Source: Ruegeria sp. YS9 (GTDB taxonomy: Bacteria > Pseudomonadota > Alphaproteobacteria > Rhodobacterales > Rhodobacteraceae). Taken from it: DNA of 64,000 bases. The translations under genes were made by a program, and so were the position numbers. The DNA is taken from positions 1,707,001 through 1,771,000 of the forward strand of contig NZ_CP102409.1 of NCBI RefSeq assembly GCF_024628725.1. Reading direction: 5' to 3'. A model generated the notes under the pieces. That model was not told the origin of the DNA. It saw nothing but the letters and a program-made list of their open reading frames with translations, and made no database searches. Positions 25,200 to 35,581 of the stretch are shown here, piece by piece (the stretch's first letter is position 1; each line of letters opens with the position of its first letter).

Positions 25200-26296
25200 T
25201 CCTCGACCGCTATTTCGCCCGCCGCTTTGTGCAGAGCTTTCTGGTCATCGGCGGTATTTTTCTGACCTTGATGATTCTCATCGATCTGATCGAACAGATC
25301 CGCCGATTTGACGAAGTCGACCTGTCCTTCGGCCAATTGCTGCACCTGACGCTTCTGAACACGCCGGCCGCCATCAGTGAAATGCTGCCTCTGCTGGTCA
25401 TTCTGTCCACCATTGCCCTGTTCGTCGGGCTGGCACGGACGTCTGAACTCGTGGTGACCCGCGCCACGGGTCGCTCGGGTATCCGCGCGCTGGTTGCGCC
25501 GGCGGCGCTGGCCCTGATCATCGGCGCGCTTGCAGTGGCATTGCTGAATCCCATCGCCGCGGCCACGTCCCAGGAATTCCAACGCCTGTCTGATTCCTAT
25601 CGCAACAACGGCAGTTCAGCGCTTTCGATCAGCAGCGAAGGCCTTTGGCTACGTCAATCCGCGGAAAACGGTCAGGCCGTCATCCACGCGCGGGGCACCT
25701 CGAACGGGGATACGCTTGGCCTGGACGACGTAACCATCATCACCTTTGCGCGCGACGGCAAACCCACCCAGCAGATCGTCGCCGACAGGGCCGTGCTGGA
25801 GGACGGAAACTGGGTCCTGTCGCAGGCCAAGATCTGGAATTTGCGGGATGGGCAGAACCCCGAAACCAGTTCGGTGGAGCATGAACGGCTGGAGTTGCCG
25901 ACCTCGCTGACCCGGCAGCGGATTCTGGACACGCTGGGGCAACAGGATTCGGTATCTGTTTATGACTTGCCGCAACTGATCAAAGACCTGCGCGAAGCCG
26001 GGTTTTCAACCAAGCAGTATGAAGTCTGGTTGCAGGTGCAACTGGCCCGGCCCTTCTTTCTGGTCTCGATGGTCCTGATCGGGGCCGCTTTCACCATGCG
26101 CCACGTTCGGTTCGGCGGCACCGGAATTGCCGTGCTGACTGCCGTTCTGCTTGGCTTTGCCATCTACTTCGTCCGCAATTTTGCGCAAATCCTCGGGGAA
26201 AACGGACAATTGCCCACCTATATCGCTGCCTGGGCGCCACCCTTCGCCGCCATCCTGCTGTCCCTTGGCCTGCTTCTACACGCGGAGGACGGCTGA
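25196..26296 (+). CDS. lptG: LPS export permease LptG
   Basis: The 366-residue inner-membrane protein starts with VILDRYFARRFVQSF, has membrane helices at both ends and a beta-jellyroll periplasmic domain in the middle. MRHVRFGGTG and RNFAQILGENGQ near the C-terminus are typical of LptG in this family. It works with LptF and LptB as the LPS extraction ATPase. The GTG at 25196 was chosen because MILDRYF is the usual start; an ATG at 25139 would add 19 basic residues. No lptF is seen, although the lptF-lptG-lptD order is usual here. The stop overlaps the lptD start by one base. Confidence 0.92.
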   Translation: MILDRYFARRFVQSFLVIGGIFLTLMILIDLIEQIRRFDEVDLSFGQLLHLTLLNTPAAISEMLPLLVILSTIALFVGLARTSELVVTRATGRSGIRALVAPAALALIIGALAVALLNPIAAATSQEFQRLSDSYRNNGSSALSISSEGLWLRQSAENGQAVIHARGTSNGDTLGLDDVTIITFARDGKPTQQIVADRAVLEDGNWVLSQAKIWNLRDGQNPETSSVEHERLELPTSLTRQRILDTLGQQDSVSVYDLPQLIKDLREAGFSTKQYEVWLQVQLARPFFLVSMVLIGAAFTMRHVRFGGTGIAVLTAVLLGFAIYFVRNFAQILGENGQLPTYIAAWAPPFAAILLSLGLLLHAEDG

Positions 26297-28458
26297 TGCG
26301 GAGCATGATTCCTCTGCTGCTGACCAGCGCGATCGCGTTGTCGGCACCGACGGTTCTGGCGGCGCAAACCACGTCGGCTGAGCCTGACCCGCAAGCGGCG
26401 CAGTCACAGGCCGAACCCGCCCTTTTGGTTGCCGACAAGGTCTTTATCACACCCGACAGGAAACTGGTGGCCGAAGGCCATGTCGAAGCCTTTCAGGGCG
26501 ATACCAAGCTGTCGGCCCAACGCATCACCTATGACCGGGAAACGGGCGAGCTGACACTGGAGGGCCCCATTCGTATTGATCAGGGGGGCCAGTCGACCCT
26601 TCTAGCCGATTCCGGCCAGCTGGACAGCGGCATCCAGAACGGCCTGCTGATCGGTGCTCGGATGGTTTTCGATCAGCAAATCCAGATTGCCTCGGTTCAG
26701 GCGAAACGGGCCGCGGGCCGCTATACGCAATTCAGCAAGGTCTCGGCCACTTCCTGCCATGTCTGCACCAATGGTAAGCCACCGCTCTGGCAGATCCGCG
26801 CCCGCAAGGTCACTCATGACCAGTTGGAACGGCAATTGTACTTCGAAGGCGCGCAGCTTCGGGTGCTTGATTATCCGGTATTCTATTTCCCCTATCTGCG
26901 CTTGCCGGACCCGACTTTGGATCGCGCGACCGGCTTTCTGGTGCCGTCGATCCGCAGCACCTCGCAACTGGGAACGGGGGTCCAGGTTCCCTATTTCTTC
27001 AAGCTGGGGGACCACAAGGATCTGACCTTGACGCCGTATCTGTCGGCCAAGACCACAACGCTGGGATATCGGTATCGTCAGGCGTTCGTGAATGGGCGCA
27101 TTCAGCTTGAAGGCGCCTATACCCGTGATGACGTCCAGCCCGACCAGGATCGCGGCTATCTGTTCGCCGGCGGTTGGTTCAACCTGAAGAACGATTTCCG
27201 GCTGACATTCGATCTGCAAACCACCTCGGACGACGCCTATCTGGCCGACTATGGGCTGCCGGACCTGGACCGTTTGCGCAGTGAAGTCGCGCTGGAACGG
27301 ATCAAACGCGACACCGCGTTCAAAACAAGCCTGATTCATTACAAAACTCTGCGTGACAGTGAAAATCAGGACGAAATCCCATCCCGCGTCTTCGATCTGA
27401 ACTATGAAAAGCGGTTCTTTCCCAGCGCACTTGGTGGCGAGGTGCGGCTGGCCTTTGTCGGCCACGCTCATGAGCGCACCAGCGACGCTGATATCGTCGG
27501 CCGCGACCTGGCACGGGCCACTTTTGACGCCGAATGGCTTCGAAGCTGGACGTTTGCATCGGGCCTGCGTGCCGACGCGACGCTGGGCGCATCGGTGGAT
27601 ACGTTCAACATCCGTCATGACAGCAACTTTCCCAGCAATGTGACCCGCTCGACCCCGCGCGCGGCATTGACGCTTCGCTATCCGATGACCCGTCGCGAAA
27701 AGACCGGCGCCGTTCAGCTTCTGGAACCGATCGCGCAGATCGGATGGACCCATGTCTCGGACACCAATGTGCCAGATGATGAAAGCACGTTTCAGGAATT
27801 CGATCAGGGTAATCTGCTGGCCCTGTCCCGATTCCCTGCCGAAGATCAGCGCGAAGACGGTACCACCGGGGTCATCGGCTTGAACTGGGCACGTTATGGT
27901 ACAGGCGGACAGCAGGCGCTGGTGACAGTGGGTCAGGTGTTTCGGGCGGATGCCGACCCGAATTTCACCCTGACATCCGGCTTGCAGGGCACCACGTCCG
28001 ACTTGCTGGTGGCGGGACAAGTCACCACGGCCAACGGTTGGTCGCTTGGCGGGCGTGGTCTGATCGACAGCGATTTCAGCTTCGTCAAAGCTGAGTTGCG
28101 CGGGGCCTGGGCCTCGGAATTTGCCGGCCTGTCCGGAAGCTATATCTGGCAGGAACCGGACCCGGCGGAAAACATTGCGGATGAAATCTCGGAAATCTGG
28201 CTTCTGGGCCGCTATCAGGTCGACCAGAACTGGCTTACGAATGCCGAGGCACGCTATGATCTGAACCAATCAGAACCAATCCGGCTGGGTCTTGGCGTAA
28301 CCTACCAGAATGAATGTGTTCAGGTTAACATGTCCGTAAGCAGACGCTTTACTTCAACATCCACTATTGAGCCTTCGACAGAATTCGGCTTTACCCTATC
28401 GCTGACAGGATACGCCCTTGAAGGCGGTGGTAACACATACAAGAGAAAATGCAGTTGA
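26296..28458 (+). CDS. lptD: LPS assembly outer-membrane protein LptD
   Basis: The 720-residue protein has a signal peptide (MRSMIPLLLTSAIALSAPTVLA), an N-terminal OstA/LptA-like domain (about residues 45-150) and a C-terminal LptD beta-barrel domain (from about 200 to the end). Cysteines at SATSCHVCTNGKP and NECVQ could form the disulfides that LptD needs. It inserts LPS into the outer leaflet together with LptE. The next gene, surA, overlaps its end by 10 bases, so they are cotranscribed; SurA is needed for LptD assembly. Confidence 0.95.
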   Translation: MRSMIPLLLTSAIALSAPTVLAAQTTSAEPDPQAAQSQAEPALLVADKVFITPDRKLVAEGHVEAFQGDTKLSAQRITYDRETGELTLEGPIRIDQGGQSTLLADSGQLDSGIQNGLLIGARMVFDQQIQIASVQAKRAAGRYTQFSKVSATSCHVCTNGKPPLWQIRARKVTHDQLERQLYFEGAQLRVLDYPVFYFPYLRLPDPTLDRATGFLVPSIRSTSQLGTGVQVPYFFKLGDHKDLTLTPYLSAKTTTLGYRYRQAFVNGRIQLEGAYTRDDVQPDQDRGYLFAGGWFNLKNDFRLTFDLQTTSDDAYLADYGLPDLDRLRSEVALERIKRDTAFKTSLIHYKTLRDSENQDEIPSRVFDLNYEKRFFPSALGGEVRLAFVGHAHERTSDADIVGRDLARATFDAEWLRSWTFASGLRADATLGASVDTFNIRHDSNFPSNVTRSTPRAALTLRYPMTRREKTGAVQLLEPIAQIGWTHVSDTNVPDDESTFQEFDQGNLLALSRFPAEDQREDGTTGVIGLNWARYGTGGQQALVTVGQVFRADADPNFTLTSGLQGTTSDLLVAGQVTTANGWSLGGRGLIDSDFSFVKAELRGAWASEFAGLSGSYIWQEPDPAENIADEISEIWLLGRYQVDQNWLTNAEARYDLNQSEPIRLGLGVTYQNECVQVNMSVSRRFTSTSTIEPSTEFGFTLSLTGYALEGGGNTYKRKCS

Positions 28459-29702
28459 TATCAGGTTTCTCCAGGTTTCTTCGTTCCGGTTGGCACAAAC
28501 CGGTCGCGCCGGCGCTGGCCGCCGTTTTCCTCGCTTTTTCAGCGCCGCAGGTCAGCGCCCAGAGTTTGTTCTCGCCAGCGATCCGCGTGAATCAGGACAT
28601 CGTCACCTGGTACGAGCTGGAACAACGCCTGCAATTCCTGAATGTTCTGGGTCTGCCCGGCGGCAGTGAAGCTGACGTTAGGGAAGCCCTGATCGAAGAA
28701 AAACTGCGCAAACAGGCCATGCGCGAAGCAGGCGTCGAAGCAGCACCGGAAGCTGTTCAACTGGGTATCGACGAGTTCGCCTCGCGCGGGCAATTGTCCA
28801 CCGAACAGTTCCTGCAACTTTTGGGTGAGGCGGGCGTCGACCCGGAAACTGTCCGTGATTATGTTGCGGATCAGCTGGCCTGGCGCGATTACATAAGCTC
28901 GCGCTACCTGTCACAGGCCCGCCCGACCGAAGACGAGATTGATCGCGCACTGGGACAGACCGGTGGCGGCGGCCTTCAGGTCTTGCTGTCCGAGATCATC
29001 ATCCCGGTGAACCCGCAAACCGTGGCACAGACCGAATTGCTTGCGGAAGAAATCTCGCGACTTGAAACTATCGAAGCGTTTTCAGCCGCAGCGGCGCAAT
29101 ATTCCGGAGCGGCAACCCGCAACGAAGGCGGGCGACTGGACTGGCTGAATATCTCCAACCTGCCTCCTGCATTGCAACCGGTTATTCTTGGGCTCCAGAA
29201 CGGTGAAATCACCGATCCCATCAGCCTGCCAAACGCCGTTGCCCTGTTTCAGCTGCGCGGGCTGCGCGAGGTGGCGACCGCTGCGCCGCCTATCTCCAAA
29301 CTTGACTATGCGGCCTATTACCTGCCGGGCGGCCGCAGCGCCAACACCCTGTCGCGGGCTGCCGCCCTGCGGGAAGAGATCGACACCTGCGATGACTTGT
29401 ATGGCATCGCCAAGGATCAACCCGTCGAAGTTCTGGACCGTATCGAAGCCAGCCCGTCTGAAGTACCGCGTGACATCGCCGTAGAGCTGGCAAAGCTGGA
29501 TCGCAACGAGGTGTCAACAAACCTGACCCGCAACAACGGACAGACGCTGGTGTTCTTGATGCTGTGCAACCGCACCCGCGATCTGGGCGAAAACACCTCG
29601 CGGGCAGATGTAGCGAATGCACTGGCGCAACAGCGGCTACAGGCCTTTGCGGCCAGCCTGGTAGAGCAGCTGCGGGCTGACGCCACCATTGTTCAGGAAT
29701 GA
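28449..29702 (+). CDS. surA: Periplasmic chaperone/peptidyl-prolyl isomerase SurA
   Basis: The 417-residue protein has a signal peptide that is long and basic at its start (MQLISGFSRFLRSGWHKPVA, then a hydrophobic stretch to about residue 38), a SurA N-terminal domain (about 45-150) and a PpiC-type domain (about 175-280; LLSEIIIPV, RNEGGRLDWLN). SurA guides outer-membrane proteins through the periplasm. It starts within the last codons of lptD and ends overlapping the pdxA start (ATGA). The order surA-pdxA-rsmA is the conserved one. Confidence 0.93.
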   Translation: MQLISGFSRFLRSGWHKPVAPALAAVFLAFSAPQVSAQSLFSPAIRVNQDIVTWYELEQRLQFLNVLGLPGGSEADVREALIEEKLRKQAMREAGVEAAPEAVQLGIDEFASRGQLSTEQFLQLLGEAGVDPETVRDYVADQLAWRDYISSRYLSQARPTEDEIDRALGQTGGGGLQVLLSEIIIPVNPQTVAQTELLAEEISRLETIEAFSAAAAQYSGAATRNEGGRLDWLNISNLPPALQPVILGLQNGEITDPISLPNAVALFQLRGLREVATAAPPISKLDYAAYYLPGGRSANTLSRAAALREEIDTCDDLYGIAKDQPVEVLDRIEASPSEVPRDIAVELAKLDRNEVSTNLTRNNGQTLVFLMLCNRTRDLGENTSRADVANALAQQRLQAFAASLVEQLRADATIVQE

Positions 29703-30664
29703 CTCGCCCGATTGCGCTCAGCTGCGGTGAACCGGCCGGGATCGGCCCTGAAATCGCGGCCAAAGCGTGGGCCGAGCTGCGCCAAACCTGCCCGTTTTTC
29801 TTTATCGGCGATGCCAGCCACCTGCCTGCTGGCACCCCCGTTGCGATAATCGAAACCCCTTCGGATGCTGTTGCAGTCTGTGATCAGGCCTTGCCCGTGC
29901 TGCACCTGAACTTCCCTGCCGCAAACATGCCCGGCCAGCCGGTCCCAGCCAATGCCCCATCGGTGATCGATGCCATCGAAACCGGCGTAGACCTTGTAAA
30001 AGGGGGGGCAGCGGCCGCTCTGTGCACCGCACCCATTCACAAAAAGGCGCTGATAGACGGCGCCGGGTTTACCTATCCCGGCCACACCGAGTTTCTGGCT
30101 GCGCTGTCGGGCACCCGCCGGGTTGTCATGATGCTGGCCAGCGACCAGTTGCGCGTTGTCCCGGCAACAATCCACATTCCCCTGTCACAGGTTCCCGCCG
30201 CGCTGACGCCGGACCTGCTGCGCGAGACGATCGAAATCACCGCGCGCGGCCTGCGCGATCAGTTTGGCATACAGCACCCCCGCATCGCCATAGCCGGCCT
30301 GAACCCCCATGCCGGCGAAGGCGGCAAAATGGGCCGCGAAGAGCTTGACTGGATCGCCCCAATGCTGGCCGATCTGAAACTGAAAGATGCGACCCTGACA
30401 GGCCCGCACCCTGCGGATACGTTGTTTCATGCTGCTGCACGTGCCCGCTATGACGCGGCAATCGCAATGTATCATGATCAGGCCCTGATCCCGATCAAGA
30501 CACTGGATTTCGACCGGGGCGTGAACGTCACCCTTGGCCTGCCCTTCATCCGCACGTCGCCAGATCACGGCACTGCACTGGATATCGCCGGGAAAGGCAT
30601 CGCCAATCCAACCAGCCTGATCGAAGCTCTGAAGCTTGCCCAACGCATGGCACAAGGCTCTTGA
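29699..30664 (+). CDS. pdxA: 4-hydroxythreonine-4-phosphate dehydrogenase
   Basis: The 321-residue enzyme starts with ALSCGEPAGIGPEI, has the metal-binding GHTEFLA (His near residue 127) and the AIAMYHDQALIPIKTL stretch (about 258-273) that contributes metal ligands, and ends in the usual LRTSPDHGTA-like segment (FIRTSPDHGTALDIAGKG). It is a step of pyridoxal phosphate synthesis by the DXP-dependent route. It overlaps surA by 4 bases. The dispersed repeat copy C follows its stop. Confidence 0.95.
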   Translation: MTRPIALSCGEPAGIGPEIAAKAWAELRQTCPFFFIGDASHLPAGTPVAIIETPSDAVAVCDQALPVLHLNFPAANMPGQPVPANAPSVIDAIETGVDLVKGGAAAALCTAPIHKKALIDGAGFTYPGHTEFLAALSGTRRVVMMLASDQLRVVPATIHIPLSQVPAALTPDLLRETIEITARGLRDQFGIQHPRIAIAGLNPHAGEGGKMGREELDWIAPMLADLKLKDATLTGPHPADTLFHAAARARYDAAIAMYHDQALIPIKTLDFDRGVNVTLGLPFIRTSPDHGTALDIAGKGIANPTSLIEALKLAQRMAQGS

Positions 30665-30666
30665 TC

Positions 30667-30699
30667 CTTCACCTGGCTGAAAATATCCCCGCCGGAGGT
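30667..30699 (+). repeat. Dispersed intergenic repeat, copy C
   Basis: The stretch CTTCACCTGGCTGAAAATAT continuing into CCCCGCCGGAGG lies a few bases after the pdxA stop, upstream of rsmA. It matches copies A, B and D. Unlike A and B it lies between genes of the same direction. Confidence 0.6.
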
Positions 30700-30748
30700 A
30701 AAAAATTTCTGGCACTGCCCCTGCGGCATGCGTCACGGTAATCGGATC

Positions 30749-31591
30749 ATGAGTGCAATCGACAATCTTCCCCCTCTGCGCGAGGTCATCGCCACACATC
30801 AACTCTCGGCGCGCAAATCCTTGGGTCAGAACTTCCTGCTGGACCTCAACCTGACCGGCAAAATCGCCCGTCAGGCCGGCGATCTTGCAAACTGCGACGT
30901 ACTGGAAATCGGCCCTGGTCCTGGCGGCCTCACCCGAGGGCTTCTGTCCGAAGGCGCGCGCAAGGTCGTGGCGGTCGAAAAAGATACCCGTTGCATCGCC
31001 GCCCTGAACGATATCGCCGCCGCCTATCCCGGAAGGCTGGAGGTCATCAACGGTGACGCGCTCGAGATCAACCCGCTCGAACATCTGACCCCGCCAATCC
31101 GCATCGCGGCCAACCTTCCATACAACGTCGGCACCGAACTGCTGGTGCGCTGGCTGACGCCCCCGGAATGGCCCCCTTTCTGGCAGAGCCTGACGCTGAT
31201 GTTCCAACGCGAAGTGGCCGAACGCATCGTGGCCCAGCCGGGCAGCAAGGCGTATGGCCGCCTCGCCATCCTTGCCCAATGGCGGGCCGAGGCGCGCATC
31301 GCCATGTCCCTGCCCCCCGGCGCCTTCACCCCGCCGCCCAAAGTCTCCAGCGCGGTGGTCCACCTGACCGCTCTGCCCGAACCGCGCTATCCTGCTGACG
31401 CCGCGACCCTGTCGCGTGTGGTGGCCTCTGCCTTCAATCAACGCCGCAAAATGCTGCGAGCGTCTCTGAAAGGCATCGCCCCTGATATCGAGGATCGCTT
31501 GCGGGCCGCAGGTATCCAGCCCACTGAACGGGCCGAGCAGGTTCCGCTTGAAGCGTTCTGTGCCCTGGCGCGCGAAGTCCAGAACCCCTGA
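30749..31591 (+). CDS. rsmA: 16S rRNA dimethyladenosine transferase
   Basis: The 280-residue KsgA/RsmA methyltransferase dimethylates two adenosines in helix 45 of 16S rRNA. It has the SAM site [14 protein letters not shown] (about residues 51-64), the catalytic [11 protein letters not shown] (about 113-123) and the family start [13 protein letters not shown]. The ATG at 30749 (MSAIDNLPP) fits family alignments; an ATG at 30728 would add 7 residues. It is last in the pdxA block and a strong terminator follows 9 bases after the stop. Confidence 0.95.
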   Translation: MSAIDNLPPLREVIATHQLSARKSLGQNFLLDLNLTGKIARQAGDLANCDVLEIGPGPGGLTRGLLSEGARKVVAVEKDTRCIAALNDIAAAYPGRLEVINGDALEINPLEHLTPPIRIAANLPYNVGTELLVRWLTPPEWPPFWQSLTLMFQREVAERIVAQPGSKAYGRLAILAQWRAEARIAMSLPPGAFTPPPKVSSAVVHLTALPEPRYPADAATLSRVVASAFNQRRKMLRASLKGIAPDIEDRLRAAGIQPTERAEQVPLEAFCALAREVQNP

Positions 31592-31599
31592 TCACAAAA

Positions 31600-31628
31600 A
31601 AAGCCCCGAGGCTTGACCTCGGGGCTTT
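31600..31628. terminator. Rho-independent terminator between rsmA and the DUF4167 gene
   Basis: A 12-bp perfect stem (AAAGCCCCGAGG / CCTCGGGGCTTT) with loop CTTGA lies between the converging genes. A-rich sequence on one side and T-rich on the other allow it to stop both. Confidence 0.85.
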
Positions 31629-31647
31629 GCAATTTCTGATGCCGGCT

Positions 31648-32226
31648 TTATTCAGCCGCTTCCGGTGCGTCGCCATCCGTTTTGGGTGCATCTTCGGCCG
31701 CGGGCGTCGGTTTGGGCTTGCGCGCCCGTGGTTTGCGCGCAGGCTTTTCCTTCTTTTCCGGCGCGGGAGCTTCGGCGCCCTTGCTTTCCGGTGTCTCGAC
31801 CAGCCCGCTTTCCGGAGCAGCATCCGGTGCGGCGAAATCCATCACGTCCGGCTGTGGCGCTTCGGCGGGATCGGCCTGTCGGGCCGCTTCGCGTTCCTGG
31901 CGCTCGGCGCGCTCACGATCACGCTCGGCCTGGCGTTCGCGGTTCTGGCGCTCCTGCTCTTCGCGGCGCGCTTCAATCTCGCGCTGCGCCTCACTCAGCA
32001 TGCGCAGATAGTGTTCCGCATGCTGCTGGAAGTTTTCCGCAGCGACGCGGTCGTTTGCCAACTGAGCGTCACGCGCCAGCTGATTATATTTATCAATGAT
32101 CTGCTGTGGCGTGCCACGCACTTTGCCTTCAGGACCCGAGCTGTCAAAAACCCGGTTTACGACGTTACCGCCGGAAGGACGATTGCGGTTGTTCTTGGCC
32201 CGCGAGCGGGATTTGGAAGATCTCAT
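31648..32226 (-). CDS. DUF4167 domain protein
   Basis: The 192-residue cytosolic protein has the DUF4167 domain at the N-terminus (about residues 10-80; NNRNRPSGGNVVNRVFDSSGPEGKVRGTP), a heavily charged helical stretch (about 80-118; REEQERQNRERQAERDRERAE) and a disordered, acidic/basic Ala/Pro/Lys tail. The N-terminal basic stretch suggests RNA binding. The family is largely alphaproteobacterial and often near prfA/prmC, as here. Its role is unknown. Confidence 0.88.
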   Translation of the reverse strand: MRSSKSRSRAKNNRNRPSGGNVVNRVFDSSGPEGKVRGTPQQIIDKYNQLARDAQLANDRVAAENFQQHAEHYLRMLSEAQREIEARREEQERQNRERQAERDRERAERQEREAARQADPAEAPQPDVMDFAAPDAAPESGLVETPESKGAEAPAPEKKEKPARKPRARKPKPTPAAEDAPKTDGDAPEAAE

Positions 32227-32466
32227 CTTACTTTACGTCAGCCTTATCAATGCGCTGTCGCTCAACCCGCTTTTTGCACTGCTCTGAGGCGTTTGCTGTG
32301 ACGGGACGTCGACTTTTTGGGCTTGGCGTCAGGGGTGCGCTGCAACAGCGTCAACCTCGCCGACTAATCCTGAGTAAACATGTCCTGACCGTGCAGACAA
32401 GAGGAATCTCGAATTTTCACACGCTTTTTTACTCGGGGCAGCGTTTTTTGGCCTCAGACAACAGTA

Positions 32467-33308
32467 TCAACCCGGCATCCTTGCGCCGACAACGCGGTCA
32501 CGCCCGTCCAGATCGGGGATTACGCAAATATCCGCCAATCCCGCCGCATCAAACAAGGCAGACACCAGATTTGCCTGTGTCGGGCCGATTTCCACAAGTA
32601 TTCGCCCGCCCGGCAGCATGAAATCCGGGGCCGAGGCCGCGATCTGCCGGTACGCGCCCAGCCCGTCCCCTTCATCGGTCAGCGCCATGCGCGGCTCGTG
32701 CTCCCGCACTTCGGGCGAAAGATTCGCCATTTCGGTTACGGAAATATACGGCGGATTGGAAACAATCAGGTCAAACTGACCCTCAATGTTTTCAAACCAG
32801 TTTGACTGCACGATCTCTACCCGCCCCTGTACCTGGTGGAGCACAGCATTGGCGCTGGCCTGAAGACAGGCGGCTTCGCTCAGGTCGGCCCCAAGGCCCG
32901 AAGCGCTGGTGCGTTCCGCAAGCAGTGTAACCAGAATGCAGCCCGACCCCACGCCGAGGTCCAAAACATGGTCAAAGGGTTCGCTCAGTGCGGCCTCGAT
33001 CAGGGTTTCCGTCTCGGGGCGCGGATCCAGAACATCCGAACTGACGCGAAACCTGCGCCCATAGAACTCGCGCTCGCCCAGCAGATGAGACACCGGCACC
33101 CGAATGGCGCGCAGGGAAACCAACTGGTCATAGCGTTCCGCGATTTCGGGCTGCAATTCTTCCGGGGCAATCAGTGTCACCCGGCTGGCTTCTATCCGTG
33201 CGGCATGGGCCAACAACAGGCGCGCATCCCGCGCCGGGTCATCCACGCCCGCGGCCCTCAAGCGCGCGGTTGCGGCCACCATGGCCTGCGCAGCCGTCTG
33301 CACCCCCG

Positions 33309-33312
<4 letters not shown>
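32467..33312 (-). CDS. prmC: Release factor glutamine methyltransferase
   Basis: The 281-residue SAM enzyme methylates the Gln of the GGQ motif in RF1 and RF2. The SAM site is [12 protein letters not shown] (about residues 116-127), the catalytic NPPY is in IVSNPPYIS (about 183-191), and the N-terminal helical domain (about 1-80) binds the release factor. The start overlaps the prfA stop by 4 bases, so the enzyme is made with its substrate. The 240 bases after it toward the DUF4167 gene contain no gene. Confidence 0.95.
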
Positions 33313-34364
<1,052 letters not shown>

Positions 34365-34426
34365 CCCGGCGGTGTCTATCATCCAGGGGCTTTGGTCAAG
34401 GGCCACGTCATGCTAAGCTTGCTGTC

Positions 34427-34717
34427 ATGAAACGGATTTTGCTTGCCCTTTTGCTGACGTCCACGCCGGTTTTCGCCGATTACATCGGCCCCGACGGCAA
34501 GACCCGCGATTGCTATTGCACCGACACGTCCGGGTCCCGCATCGAATTGGGTGAGATGATCTGCCTGCAAGTCGACGGCCGCATGTTCACGGCGCAATGT
34601 CAGATGTCCCTGAACGTGCCCATGTGGCGCGAGGTGCAGGAAGGGTGTTTATCGTCCGGGTTGCAGTCGGACAGGCCCGACCTGGAAACGCCCTCTGGCT
34701 TTGAAAGCGCTCTGTGA
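34427..34717 (+). CDS. Small secreted cysteine-containing protein
   Basis: The 96-residue protein has a clear signal peptide (MKRILLALLLTSTPVFA, cut before DYIGPDG). The mature part of about 79 residues has five cysteines (DCYCTDT, ICLQV, QCQMS, GCLSS). It should act in the periplasm. No family signature is recognised. It is divergent from prfA with a 62-base gap and ends three bases before the convergent DUF6404-like gene. Confidence 0.7.
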   Translation: MKRILLALLLTSTPVFADYIGPDGKTRDCYCTDTSGSRIELGEMICLQVDGRMFTAQCQMSLNVPMWREVQEGCLSSGLQSDRPDLETPSGFESAL

Positions 34718-34720
34718 GCA

Positions 34721-35074
34721 CTATAGGTCTTCCCACTTACTCAATTTGTATGCCTTGCGCTGATACAGTCTGAGCGCAATCGTACAAAAAGTGAGTGGTG
34801 CCGCGGCTATTACCGCAGGCCCAAAAATGTCAGGAAGACAAAGGGCTTTTCCCAATAAACCCCTTACTCCTGTTTCAACCGAGGATATCAACAAAACCAA
34901 CAGAACAAACACAGCGACACTGGCAAACGGCGACTCCCAATAGAGGAACGGCTTTGGTTTGAAACCGAGTTTTCTTAAACGCCAAAGATCAGTGTCCAAT
35001 CGTATGTGCTGCGTGACACCGGCCTCTTTCATTTCATACAAAGCCCGTTGGAATTTTTGCTCATGGTTGTTCAT
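34721..35074 (-). CDS. DUF6404-like membrane protein in an AT-richer patch
   Basis: The 117-residue protein has an N-terminal soluble part (MNNHEQKFQRALYEMKEAG, then LWRLRKLGFKPKPFLYWESP) that resembles DUF6404 proteins, then two membrane helices (about 55-75 and 85-105). Its base composition is visibly lower in GC than its neighbours, so it may be a recent arrival. A GTG three codons upstream is another possible start; no ribosome site is clear. The function is unknown. Confidence 0.6.
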   Translation of the reverse strand: MNNHEQKFQRALYEMKEAGVTQHIRLDTDLWRLRKLGFKPKPFLYWESPFASVAVFVLLVLLISSVETGVRGLLGKALCLPDIFGPAVIAAAPLTFCTIALRLYQRKAYKLSKWEDL

Positions 35075-35110
35075 AGAAAACACATGGCCATTTAGTTTAA
35101 CAATTTCTAC

Positions 35111-35515
35111 CTATTGCAACGTTTCCAACCACCCATCAACCCGTGCCTTGTTCACCCCGAAATCCCTGCGACCGAACCGCAAACGGCCATGGATGCGCAG
35201 CGTGTCGCCATTCTGCTGAACAGTGGTATAGTCGGGAAAGCCGAACCATTTCGTGCGGGTGACATAGGTGATCATCCCCTCATCGACTGAACCCGCCAGT
35301 ACCGAGGTACGCGGAGTGGCGCGGGCGATCTGGTCAAGGCGTTGCAACCCGTCCGGGCCGGTTTCGACAACGCGCAGAACACCATCTGGCAAGTCCTGAT
35401 CATCCGCGGCCACAGGCGCGATATGCCATTGGGCCGGAGCAGACGGGGCCAGCCGGATATATGCGCCCAGCCCGAGCACCAGCGCGATCACTGCCCACAG
35501 AACCATATTTCTCAT
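35111..35515 (-). CDS. DUF1499 envelope protein
   Basis: The 134-residue protein has an N-terminal membrane anchor (MVLWAVIALVLGLGAYI) and a globular DUF1499-type domain (about residues 35-134; VVETGPDGLQRLDQIARATPRTSVLAG, ending with FGRRDFGVNKARVDGWLETL). It should face the periplasm. DUF1499 proteins are of unknown role and sometimes lie near photosynthesis or envelope genes. No operon partner is evident. Confidence 0.8.
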   Translation of the reverse strand: MRNMVLWAVIALVLGLGAYIRLAPSAPAQWHIAPVAADDQDLPDGVLRVVETGPDGLQRLDQIARATPRTSVLAGSVDEGMITYVTRTKWFGFPDYTTVQQNGDTLRIHGRLRFGRRDFGVNKARVDGWLETLQ

Positions 35516-35581
35516 CCCGCGTTACCCTTTCGCAGAAACCGTAAGCGGATCAGGCGCCGGGGCAAGCCGTTCCGGGCCGGT

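Noticed and set aside
26602..28269. Long minus-strand open frame opposite lptD
   Set aside because: LptD is fully supported on the plus strand; the antisense frame has no start context or domain.
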